A program made the position numbers and the translations under genes. From Linepithema humile (taxonomy: Eukaryota > Arthropoda > Insecta > Hymenoptera > Formicidae): DNA of 64,000 nucleotides. Shown piece by piece: positions 1 through 9,977 of this stretch; position 1 is the first letter of the stretch, and every line of letters starts with the position of its first letter. Where the stretch lies: the NCBI RefSeq assembly GCF_040581485.1, contig NC_090128.1:28798931-28862930 (forward strand), in the 5' to 3' direction. The notes beneath the pieces are model-generated. The model was not told the DNA's origin. It made no database searches and was given only the letters and a program-made list of their open reading frames with translations.

Positions 1-354
1 CATTCCGAAGATATCGGTTGCGTTCCGTTTCGCACATTATGCGCACGAATTACATAGAAAACGTTCCGTTTCACTCAATGCGCGCATGAACAGCGCTTAG
101 AATTCCCTAGATCCCCACCACTTGCAGCGCATAATACACGCATCAGCTACCTCAAGTTTGAGTTGCAGCAGCTTATGCGTTCCATGCAATTGCGTAATTG
201 CATATGGCGATTGATAGCGATATTGTAAAAAGTGTCAAAATAGGAAGAGTCATAATGGAAGAGTCATTGATGATTCACTACTATTACTGTCACTCATTTC
301 ATCAATTAAAAACATTGTCACATTGATAGCGCAATTTATTGTGGAATCCATTTT

Positions 355-676
355 GGGCCGGTATTCATAGTCCGTTCTTATATTCAAGATCGTCTTAAGC
401 ACGAACTTATATTCGCTCTCTTCGTCAGACACAATCTATGTTTGACGAAGAGAGCGAATATAAGTCCGTGCTTAAGACGATTTTGAATATAAGAAGGGAC
501 TATGGGCGGTATTCATAGTCCGTTTTTATATTCAAGATCGTCTTAAGCACGAACTTATATTCGCTCTCTTCGTCAGACACAATCTATGTGTGACGAAGAG
601 AGCGAATATAAGTCCGTGCTTAAGACGATTTTAAATATAAGAACGGACTATGAATACCGCCCTATGAATACCGCCC
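355..676. mobile_element. Palindromic MITE interrupted by a copy of itself
   Basis: The arms read from GGCGGTATTCATAGTCC inward and fold back almost perfectly. At 501-503 the element is cut at TAT by a second full copy (504-662); the displaced end (GAATACCGCCC) resumes at 666 after a repeated TAT. The left end has one extra C (GGGCC at 355). Outer flanks share only TT. Short ORFs reading MSDEESEYK or MCDEESEYK are translations of the repeat, not genes. Confidence 0.75.
504..662. mobile_element. Inner MITE copy, 159 bp, TAT duplication
   Basis: Complete palindromic element with GGGCGGTATTCATAG at the left and its complement at the right. It is flanked by TAT at 501-503 and 663-665, which is the target duplication made when it entered the older copy. 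It is nearly identical to its host copy, so the insertion looks recent. Confidence 0.8.
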
Positions 677-882
677 TTGATTTTCCGCTTCTAATGCGTT
701 CAATATCGTTCCGTTTCAAAGCATGTATCATGCGCATAATGAAACGAAACACAGCCAATGCGCTAAGCATTAGCGATGCGAACGATGCGTGCTATGCGCA
801 AAACGGAACGCAACCATCGTATCTCTCAAAGATATCTTCAGGATGTCCTTTGAACATCTTTTGAATATGTGTGCTCTGTGGG

Positions 883-1109
883 CTAACATCATTGAATAAC
901 AATTTTTGCGCAAATAGTTTTTGCTGTTACTTAAAACTAATCTATGCATTCTTTTTTATATTATAAATTTATATTCATGTTACAAATAGCCGGCGTTGTA
1001 TTGAGGTACGTGTTGCTTCGCTTATTTTGTGACGTATAATTTTTTATTTTGTGAAATTTTAATTTTTGACTCCTTTTACATTTCACAAGGTTTGACATTT
1101 ATGGTTAAC
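883..1109. repeat. Dispersed repeat, inverted partner at 5263-5478
   Basis: About 220 bp running from the CTAACATCATTGAATAAC end to the TTATGGTTAAC end. It is matched in reverse orientation at 5263-5478 with small changes. The two copies either form the ends of a 4.6-kb composite element or are two independent copies of one family. No coding potential is seen. Confidence 0.6.
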
Positions 1110-1542
1110 CGGTTCAGCTGACCTATTCTGTAACCTTAACGATATCGTTATGATATTGTTGCGCAGGTTTTCTGCATCATGTAATAGCTGCGTTAAGATT
1201 ACAGAATAGGCTAGCAGAACGGGAGTACTATATGTATATTTATAAAAAAATTAAAAAAAAAGTAAAAAAAGTCGAATACACGCTCTTGTCACAATTAAAA
1301 TAAAATAGTATTGATTTACCTTTCAAAAAAATTGTCGTATATATTAAATTTTTCAACAAAACCTGTCGTATATATTAAAATCTTTCAGAAAAACTTGTAC
1401 ATATTAAAATTTTCAAAAAAGTTATTATATATGTATACTTTCTACAAAAAAATATGATATCAGAAAATGGCACCAAGTGGAACTAAAGAACTATGAAAAA
1501 AGTTGTTACAGAATAGGCCAGCAGGACGGGCGTACTACACTG
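1110..1542. repeat. AT-rich repeat region with a small inverted repeat
   Basis: 1122-1210 is an imperfect hairpin bounded by CCTATTCTGTAA and its complement; the same TTACAGAATAGG motif recurs near 1507. 1230-1490 is AT-rich and contains GATATCAGAAAATGGC, which recurs at about 18300 and 18850. This is therefore a fragment of the repeat family that builds the large palindrome at 17975-19193. No gene is seen. Confidence 0.5.
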
Positions 1543-1819
1543 GGGCCCGATTCTCTAACTCATTCGTAACTTTACGTATACGCAACTTGCGAGTGATTGA
1601 AATGCGCATACGTTCATCATCCAATCACCAATGCCTATTCTTTAAGACAATATGCGGTCGTTCGTATTTAGATACGTATACGTATGTTTTGTGCGAATAC
1701 AATATATGGCAACACTGGATTATTGACTACCTCTATCAAAAACATTGAGTATTTTTCAATAAATGGTATTTTATTTTCAAATTTACTGTGTGTCACTTTG
1801 AAAAGACGAAAAAACGAAA
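1543..1819. promoter_or_regulatory. Upstream region of the Myb/SANT gene, possible transposon end
   Basis: From GGGCCCGATTCTCTAAC the sequence contains subterminal-repeat-like stretches with several GTATACG-type motifs. It resembles the left end of a Harbinger element, but no matching right end was found downstream of 2523, so this is only an inference. It should include the promoter and 5' UTR of the gene that starts at 1820. Confidence 0.3.
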
Positions 1820-2523
1820 ATGGATCAAACGGATGCAAGAAAACGCAGTACAAATGTGACAGAAGAACAAAAAACCTTATTATTACAATTTATGGAAGAA
1901 AATCCACGCTTAATATCTGGTAAATTTTTCGCTGATTTTACATATAAAGATGCAACTATTTTATGGCAAAAGATTACAAATATCTTAAATAGTTGCAATG
2001 GTGTAAGCAAGGATTGGAAATCTTGGCGAAAAGTAAGTATATACGGCGCACATACAGAAAAATCAAATAATTTCTCTACTTAAATAACCACCACGATAAG
2101 GTTAGATTAGATTAAGATATGTTGACAACTTTGTTACTCAAATATATGTAATTAATTTATTTCTTATTAATTTAATTTCTAATGATAATAATATTTTAGT
2201 GCTGGCAAGATTTACGGTCACGGAGCAAAATGAAGCAAAGCAAAATAAATGCAGAACAAAGGAAAACTGGTGGAGGAAGTGAATCTCATCTAAAATTAAG
2301 TCCAATAGAAGAAGCAACGTTGAATTTAATTTCTCCTATATGTATCGATGGACACACAGAAATAAAAGAAAGTGAAGTACAAATACAAACAGAGACTGAT
2401 GAGGTAAAGTTTAATATAAACTTAATAAATAATAATAGACTATTGACTATTGACTTACAAATGTCGCTCCGCGAACTTTTCAGACTGCCCTCGTATATTA
2501 AACATTATCTTGATAGACATTAA
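1820..2523 (+). CDS. Myb/SANT-like (zeste-type) DNA-binding protein, two exons
   Basis: Exon 1 is 1820-2032 and exon 2 is 2200-2523. The donor is GTAAGT, the acceptor follows ATATTTTAG, and the phase is 0, giving 178 aa. The N-terminal half has a trihelix/Myb-SANT layout: TEEQKTLLLQFMEENP, then FTYKDATILWQKITNILNS, then KDWKSWRK joined across the splice to CWQDLRSRSK. A KTGGGSE turn and an SPIEEATLNLISP helix follow. This order is typical of the regulatory-protein-zeste type Myb/SANT proteins carried beside PIF/Harbinger transposases, where they help nuclear entry and end binding. No transposase lies next to it here, so it may be a stranded transposon gene or a domesticated one. The start is the only ATG that opens the domain frame. 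The splice junction restores the domain exactly, which argues that the gene is intact. Confidence 0.75.
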
Positions 2524-2953
2524 TTAATAATTTAATATATGTCTTAACGTTTTTAGCTTTGATTAATCGAAAAGATTTATCGTTTTTCCGTGAAAATTTA
2601 TTTTGAATTTATTAATTTCTAAAACAAAATGTTATGTTATAGACCTACAGAAATATTCAGTATTACAATAATAAAAACAATAGCTGAAAGACTCTAGCTA
2701 GATGTTAAATTTTGCTTCTTTTTATTCTTCAAACGTTTTGCTCCATCTTTATAACCATCTCCAATGTTTTATAAATATTGATGAACTAGCCATTAGACAA
2801 ATAACAAATTTATGGAATTCGATTATTTTACAATTTCAAATTCAGCTTAATTGTGTTGTGTCATTAAAAAAAAAATTAAAGCAATGTGCTGTAAAATTTG
2901 CAAAGAAATTACGTAATCAAATTGTACTTTGTTCAATATTTTATGATCTAAGT
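2524..2953. other. AT-rich non-coding stretch
   Basis: It contains the 3' flank of the Myb/SANT gene. A 116-codon ORF (2702-3052) runs into the hAT-type repeat and is not credible as a gene. The last eight bases, ATCTAAGT (2946-2953), are the left target duplication of the next element. Confidence 0.5.
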
Positions 2954-3388
2954 CAGCGCTCGGAATTAGTTGCACATTTCGGGCCGATTCTGGAGACGAC
3001 GCCTCCTGTCCCTCCACTACCGCCCGGCCGCTGGCGGCCGAGCCGCCGATAGCTCTGGTTCAGGAGCGTTTTATATTAGAAATAGGCTAAATTGTTTAGG
3101 CATCTCTCAGGAAATCGTAACATTTTCTTCACTACATAAATAATGTTTATTTTTATTAATACATAATATATATATTTAATTATTAATGAAAATAAACATT
3201 ATTTATGTAGCAAAGAAAATATTACTATTTTTTGAGAGGTGCCTCAACAACCGAGCCTATTTCTTATAGAAAACGCTCCTGCGTCAGAGCTATCGGCGGC
3301 TCGACCGCCAGCGGCCGGGCGGTAGTGGGGGGACAGGAGGCGTCGTCTCTTGAATTGGCCCGAAATGTGCAACTAATTCCGAGCGCTG
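2954..3388. mobile_element. hAT-type MITE, 435 bp, perfect 8-bp duplication
   Basis: The ends are CAGCGCTCGGAATTAG and its complement. ATCTAAGT flanks both sides exactly (2946-2953 and 3389-3396). The arms are about 200 bp each, GC-rich at the outside (containing GCCCGGCCGCTGGCGG) and AT-rich at the centre, so almost the whole element folds into one hairpin. An 8-bp duplication plus a CAG start is the hAT signature. No transposase is encoded, so movement would need one supplied in trans. Confidence 0.85.
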
Positions 3389-3396
3389 ATCTAAGT

Positions 3397-3938
3397 TATT
3401 TCTGTAGATGCTGTCATTACCATTAGCGAGCGACTCGCTCGATTGATAAACAGAAAAAAATAAATAATTGCTACTCAGTGACCACACCTTGCTAATCAGT
3501 CTTCAAGTTCTTTTTTTTATTGTTGCGTCATTAATTTGTATTCTAAGAGCTCGGGATTTCTTTTAAATCAAACGTAGAAAAATTGAAATAAAAAAAACTC
3601 ATGTAAAGCTAATCTAGTAACTGTTAGATAACCAAAAAAAATTCTTATCGTCCTTCGATAGTTTCATATTTTCATATTTCTTGGAATTGTTTAAGAACTT
3701 ATGTAAATGTTATGTCTGATGGTTTTACACTTAAAGGGACCACTCACTTACAGTTTTTGAAGAGGCACACCAGAACTGCAGAGCAAAACTTCTACCATTT
3801 GTTAAAGAAAAAGATTAAAGTCGAAGATTTATTATAAATGATAAAAGTTATCGATTTTTATTAATCTTTTATAATAAATTTCTTTTAATTTAGTTAATGT
3901 GTAATTTTTGTGGATTTACCGTTATTCACTTTATGCAG
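3397..3938. other. AT-rich flank before the reductase exon
   Basis: No gene or clear repeat is seen. The end of the stretch supplies the splice acceptor (CTTTATGCAG, AG at 3937-3938) of the reductase exon. Confidence 0.4.
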
Positions 3939-4531
3939 GTATTTGAAAGACTTAAAGACAAGCAACCGAACTTTCGGGATCAAATAATTGCTATAACGGG
4001 AGATTGTAACCACCCGAATCTCGGAATATCTTCGGAAGATCGGGCTACTCTCATTCGAGAAGTTTCGATTGTCTTCCATATCTCGTCAACAGTAAAATTC
4101 GATGAGAAGTTGAAATTAGTACTAACAATTAATGTCGGAGGTACGAAAGACGTTCTAAATCTTTGTAAGGAAATCCATAATCTAAAGGTATTTAAATATA
4201 TTTAAGAAACAAAAAACGATAAAAATACCTGAGAAGCATCTTACAATTATTTTATGATTTGTTATTTATTTATTTCTTTATTATTTTGTTATTTATTATT
4301 TACGATTTATTATTTATTTATTATTTATTCAATCAAATGACTTTTCTCGAAAATTTTAAAGTTAAAATTTTATAGTAAAACAACGCGATTGATATTTTAC
4401 TTGTTCAATTTCTTCAGTCATTTGTGTATGTATCAACCGCGTTTGCAAACTGTCCGCAAAACGTGATAGAAGAAAAATTTTACGACGCGCCAATGGATTA
4501 CGACAAACTACTCGCTTTGATGGAATGGTAG
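3939..4531 (+). pseudogene. Fatty acyl-CoA reductase fragment (two exons, truncated)
   Basis: Exon a is 3939-4187 (83 codons, phase 0 at both ends) and reads VFERLKDKQPNF, then IIAITGDCNHPNLGIS, EDRATLIREVSIVFHIS, and TINVGGTKDVLNLCKE. Exon b starts at 4418 after TTTCTTCAG with SFVYVSTAFANC, then EEKFYDAPMDYDKLLALMEW, and meets TAG at 4529. These segments match the Rossmann NAD(P)-binding domain of insect fatty acyl-CoA reductases, which reduce acyl-CoA to alcohols for wax, pheromone and cuticle lipids. The first exon with the nucleotide-binding glycine motif, the catalytic YxxxK region and the C-terminal half were not found in the window. Mobile-element ends begin within about 60 bp of exon b. 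The two exons splice cleanly in phase, so the break is recent or the rest was displaced. A donor at 4528 is possible, but no following exon was seen. Confidence 0.75.
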
Positions 4532-4593
4532 AAGGTAGAATAACTCGAAAACTAACTTCGGACAAATTTTGTAAAAGGAAAAATTGTCTCAAA

Positions 4594-4778
4594 ATTCGCT
4601 CAAGAATATGGCATTGCAAGGACATCAAGTTATTTTGAATCACCCTGTATATAGATAGCGTTCAGAATGCATAGCAAAAAATAGATCAAGTTTCAACTTC
4701 TAATGTATTCGCTCAAGGAATTCGCTCAAGAATATGGCATTGCAAGGACTTCAGGTTATTTTGAATCACCCTGTATAC
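4594..4778. repeat. Direct repeat of a transposon end ending CCCTGTATA
   Basis: Two nearly identical copies of about 60 bp start with ATTCGCTCAAGAATATGG and end TTGAATCACCCTGTATA (4594-4653 and 4720-4778). The CCCTGTATA terminus also occurs at about 19427-19435 next to the tandem array, so it marks a family present more than once. This sits where the next reductase exon would be expected. Confidence 0.5.
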
Positions 4779-5687
4779 ATCAGTTATATATACATCTATA
4801 TATGTATACATTTAGTACATTTGAATATTCAGTGAACATTTATATGTAAACGATATGCTCTGCTGATTTTAACATATTCTGAACAGGTTTATAAAATATT
4901 TTTTATAAACAAGGATATTCTATAGACATATGTAAATGATTTCTTCGAGAATATTCTCATAAAAATATATTTGATGCAACATAGAATATTCATACAATAT
5001 TGTGTGTTATCTGGGGAGGCTGTCATCATAATTGTTGGTCAAATTGAATAAAACTGTGAATTTTGTTAACAATGAGTCCAAACAATAAGGAATGTTAAAC
5101 AAAATTGTTAAAATTTGAAACTCTTATATAAAAGTCTCGAAAAAAACATTTATGCAACAAGTAGCTCAATGTAAAAAAACTGATTCTTAGTAACGATTGC
5201 AATATCTTAATACATTAGAAGTTTTTCAACTATTTTTAGTCGATTTTGCATAAATTGTGAATGTTAACCATAAATGTCAAACTTTGTGGAATATAGAGAG
5301 AGTTAAAAATTAAAATGCAGTACGTCACAAAATAAGCTAAACAACACGTACCTCAATACAACGTCCGCCATTTATAACATGAATATAAAATTGTAATAAA
5401 AAAGAATGCATAGAATAGATTAGTTTTAAGTATCAGCTAAAAATATTTGCGCAAAAAATTGTTATTTAATAATGTTAGTACCGATGTAGATATTATCATA
5501 ATATCATAATTAATATATTATAATTAATAACCGTTGTAAGTCTTTTCATAAACTATCCAGGCAGAAATCAATTATCTCGCTCCACTCTGCAGTCTGTAGA
5601 ATATCCTTTCTATATACCATGATCTTGATCTCCTTCTCTTCTACCTTTGCATAAATTCATTCCCTTTCTCTTGTTCTCGTTTCTTAC
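4779..5687. other. AT-rich non-coding stretch with an inverted repeat copy
   Basis: 5263-5478 is the reverse-oriented partner of the repeat at 883-1109. The remainder has no recognisable gene. The last 100 bases are pyrimidine-rich and lead into the P450 promoter. Confidence 0.45.
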
Positions 5688-5851
5688 TATAAATGCGTCT
5701 ACTACCATTCTACTCGTCAAAGTGCATATTGAAAGCGAAAATTAAAAGAAATAACATCAGTGTTCGCAGTTCGAGCAGTAACATCAGTGCCAACTCATAT
5801 ATTTCTATTGTTTGTGAATAACGTGGTTAATGTTGTAAAATTAATACAGCA
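5688..5851 (+). promoter_or_regulatory. TATA-box promoter and 5' UTR of the P450 gene
   Basis: TATAAA lies at 5688-5693. A TCAAAG initiator-like site has its A at 5719, about 31 bases downstream of the first T, which is normal spacing for an arthropod core promoter. The leader from about 5719 to 5851 has no ATG before the P450 start at 5852. Confidence 0.55.
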
Positions 5852-8800
5852 ATGTTTGTAACTGTTACATTAATAACTTTAATTTGCCTTGGAGTAAACT
5901 ACATTTTGTCGAATTTCTGGCATCGACCTTTTATTAAAAAAATAAACACTCTGCCAGGTCCAACAGGATATCCACTCGTTGGAAGTACTTTCTATTTTTT
6001 AGGAATAATTACTAACGGTAATAACAAATTATAATATACTTAATGTATACAAAAGTAAAAGTAAAAGAGTTAACATTAAATTAAATGTTACAGAACATTA
6101 TCTTACTTAAATATACTGTAGTATAAAATAATATATATTTCGACTATTAAGAATACAGGCGGATATAGAATCGGAATTACAGAGTTCTCTCCATCGGTAA
6201 TCCGCGCGCTTTTAGCTCTTCTCTTAATTTCGCTATTGTAAGCACGTTAGGGTCAAACATGTTCTCGCGAAACGTATGTCGTCACCTTTCGTCGTCCTCG
6301 ATATCGTCGTCGTCGTCGTCGCAACCGTCGTTTGCCACACAACCGTCTCAAAATTTGCAACGTCACTCTCTCAAATACTCGCTCACACGATACACGTCTT
6401 CTAAACCCGTTTTATCCGATCCTACCGGACGAGCCTCCAAATGTAGTATAAAATAATATATATTTCGACCATTAAGAATACAGGCGGATATAGGATCAGA
6501 ATTACAGAGTTCTCTCTAACATTCTCGCGTCGTGATGTATCGTTTCATCGCTCGAGGACGACTGACTGTCCTCGCGAAACCGTCGGAATTCGAAGCCAAA
6601 CAGCACGAGACGAACGCATGTACGAAATACACAAATATTATCGCTGTAACGCTACAGCCGAGAGCACAAGCTTTTACATAAAGCATAACGCATAAGCATA
6701 AGGAAATTGATTGGTCTATATATAAGCATAAGCAAATGCATAAGGAAATGGACCAATCAATTTCCTTATGCTTATGCGTTATGCTTTATGCAAAAGTCTG
6801 TGCTCCGGCCATACCTTTGAATATTCGGAGCTGTCGAGCTGTGTCTTACAATCGTGTCGCTGTATTCAACGTTATTTATTCCACAATACCTACATTACAA
6901 TTTTGTTATTAATTGTCTTAATTACGTGCGTAAATGATTAATTACAATTACTAAAAGAGAATAAATTTTCTAAAAATCAGCAATAAAAATTTGAAAATTG
7001 CTTACACTATGCTAATCACAAAACATATCTACATGCGTCATTTACGTACTGCACAATACAATTATTATTATATACTATTATATATGTTCAGTAAATTTTT
7101 ACCGCAACATTGTGATATAAGATTTGCTATTTTTTAATATATGTCCATGAACAAGAAATAGTTTTTTTCTACCACACGATAAATTAAGTTACAGAATCTT
7201 ATGCGATGAATATGTCTATGCATTGAGCTTACACTTACAATGAATCGTACGTTAAATCGTACACTATTTTATTGTTCAGTACTTTATAATACAAAAATCT
7301 TAAAAATTAATTTTTTCTAAATGGAATTTATTAATATTAATATGGCATCAATTAATTTTCAAATAAAAAAAAATTTTTTTGCGTAATAAAAGTTTTTTTT
7401 AGAAATTATGCAAATTGTGAATACACTAGTGAACGATTTTTCATCTCCATTTCGAATCTGGTTTGGCAATACTGCATATATCGGTGTATACGACGGAGAA
7501 CACATAAAGGTAAAAAAATAACGTTTGATTTCTACATGTATTATAAGGAATAAATATTTTCTATAAATATTTTCCATGTGTAACATTTATACTTTACCTT
7601 AAATAATAGAAATAATTATTTAAAGTATATGTAAATAATGAAAATAGCACAAATAAATACACATATTTAATATGATATAAAAACGTTAATAAATTAGATT
7701 TTAATATTGCGTTTTAGGCTGTTTTGCAAAGTCGATGCTTCAAGAAAAGTTCACTTTATAAAGTTTTTAAACCAGCATTGGGCACAGGACTTATAACATC
7801 TCATGGTAAGATATTTCAATAGCACAAAAATTCGGGAGGGTCTCAACTGCCTACATTCCCATTTGCCAATAGCTTCGTTTGCCCACAACATTTTGCCGAC
7901 AGCTTCAATTGCCGACATTCTCGATTGCCTACAGAGCGATTGCCTACAAGCATTATTGCGCACATTTAAAAATTAAAAATACAAACGTACGTTTGCACAC
8001 AAGACATTATTGCACACATACACATTGCACACATGACATTATTGCACACATAAACATTGCACACATGACGTTATTGCGCACATACACATTGCACACATAA
8101 TATTATTGCACACATACACATTGCACACATAATATTATTGCACATATTCTTTCCATGCAAAACGAGGTTCAACATGGGTTTACAACTTTGTTTGTGAACC
8201 TTGTTATGTTTACCTTGTTAGGTATAACCTGAGTAGGATTTGTTATTTGTTTTACGCGAGGGAGAGGCTTCGCCCCTACGGGGCGAAATCCTCCGCCGCC
8301 TACGCGTGAAATTTCAAACAAAGCGAGATTCAACATGGGTTTACGAGTTTCTACACAAAGCGCAATAATGTCATGTGCGCAATGTGTATGTGTGCAATAA
8401 TGTCTTGTGTGCAAATGTACATTTGTATTTTTAATTTTTAAATGTGCGCAATAATATTATGTGTGCAATGTGTATGTGCGCAATAATGTCTTGTGTGCAA
8501 ACGTACGTTTGTATTTTTAATTTTTAAATGTGCGCAATAATGCTTGTAGGCAATCGCTCTGTAGGCAATCGGGAATGTCGGCAACTGAAGCTGTCGGCAA
8601 AATGTTGTGAACAAACGAAGCTGTTGGCAAATGGGAATGTAAGCAGTTGAGACTCTCCCAAAATAACAAAATATTTATTAAAAATTACAAAAAAACTTGG
8701 TGCTGCCAACGGGCTTCGCCCCTCCTCTTCGACCCCCCCCCCCTCCCAGTCCAGTCCTTTGCGCCATGCTCCCTTTCCCCCCATCGAGGCGCCACACCAC

Positions 8801-9935
8801 CTCTCTTTATACTTCAAAGTATTATGAAACATTGAAAATGAGTAATAATAATGTAATAATTAGCATAATTAATTGACATCATGTAATTAATTGACATTAT
8901 GTAAATTAACATGTTGTTCAGTATGGCAGTGCCAAGTTTTTTTGTATTTTTTAATAAATATTTTGTTATTTTAATTAAATTTTTTTCAATCAAATTTTGA
9001 TCAGTTTTATTTATACATTTTATGTATATTTTATATATGTTTATTTTGAATTTGCACCTTGGATAATGTATCAGTTACTTTTTATGTTGGTAATATATTA
9101 AAAATTTAGATAATTATTAAAATAAAAACATATTAAAGTGTCTTTTTGGAACTTGGCCAGACCTTATCATTTATGAATTTTTGTGCTATATCACTTACTT
9201 TTTATATTAGTTATTTTCTAATATTACCAATAAAACATCTGTTTCACAAAACATAAGTGTGATATAAAACAAAATACTTGTGTTAGAATGTGAAATAAAT
9301 TAGTTAATATGTAATTAAGTTAATATAAATGTACAGAATTAATTATGTGACAAAATTTAAATTATTTTTCAATTATTTTTCTACATTTCAAATTTAATAT
9401 TTATATTAACTTAATTACATATTAACTAAATTATTTTACATTATAAGTTTTGCGACTGGATCGACGTCGACGTCGATGAAAGGTTCTTCGTTCATTAATA
9501 CCAATAAAATTTTATTAAATTGTATTTTATTTGTTACTCAAATATTAACAAGATTAAAGGATATAATTTTCTTTTTCATACTTTTCAGAAGTTTTTTTTC
9601 ATACTTCTTGAGTTATTTTTTATCTTAATCTGACATATATCGATATAAAATCTAAAATATCTCTGAAAATATTAAGTTATCAATAATCTTACCGTAATAC
9701 GTGTATGAATAAAATACTGAAAATCAAGTGGTATAAAGAAAACGTATAATTGTTAAAAAAAAGTACATTGTAAATTACATACGTTTTCTTCAAAATAATT
9801 ATGCATTTTTTTACACAAATTGATTTGTTTCATTATTCTGTACATAAAAATATTACGGTAAGATTATCGATAACTAAATATTTTAAGAGATTTTAGATTT
9901 TATATCAAAATACGTCATGTCTCTCTCTCTCTCTC

Positions 9936-9977
<42 letters not shown>

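Larger units (their letters stand above)
16..815. mobile_element. Outer MITE-like element, 3-bp ATC duplication
   Basis: The left end reads GGTTGCGTTCCGTTTCGC and the right end carries the complement, GCGCAAAACGGAACGCAACC, ending at 815. ATC flanks both sides (13-15 and 816-818). The interior has no recognisable protein and hosts a second MITE family at 355-676. A 3-bp duplication fits PIF/Harbinger-type mobilisation, but no transposase is present, so the class is inferred. Confidence 0.6.

Noticed and set aside
8524..8835. Glycine/proline-rich ORFs on both strands
   Set aside because: They run across a transposon end and a poly-C tract; no protein-like signal.
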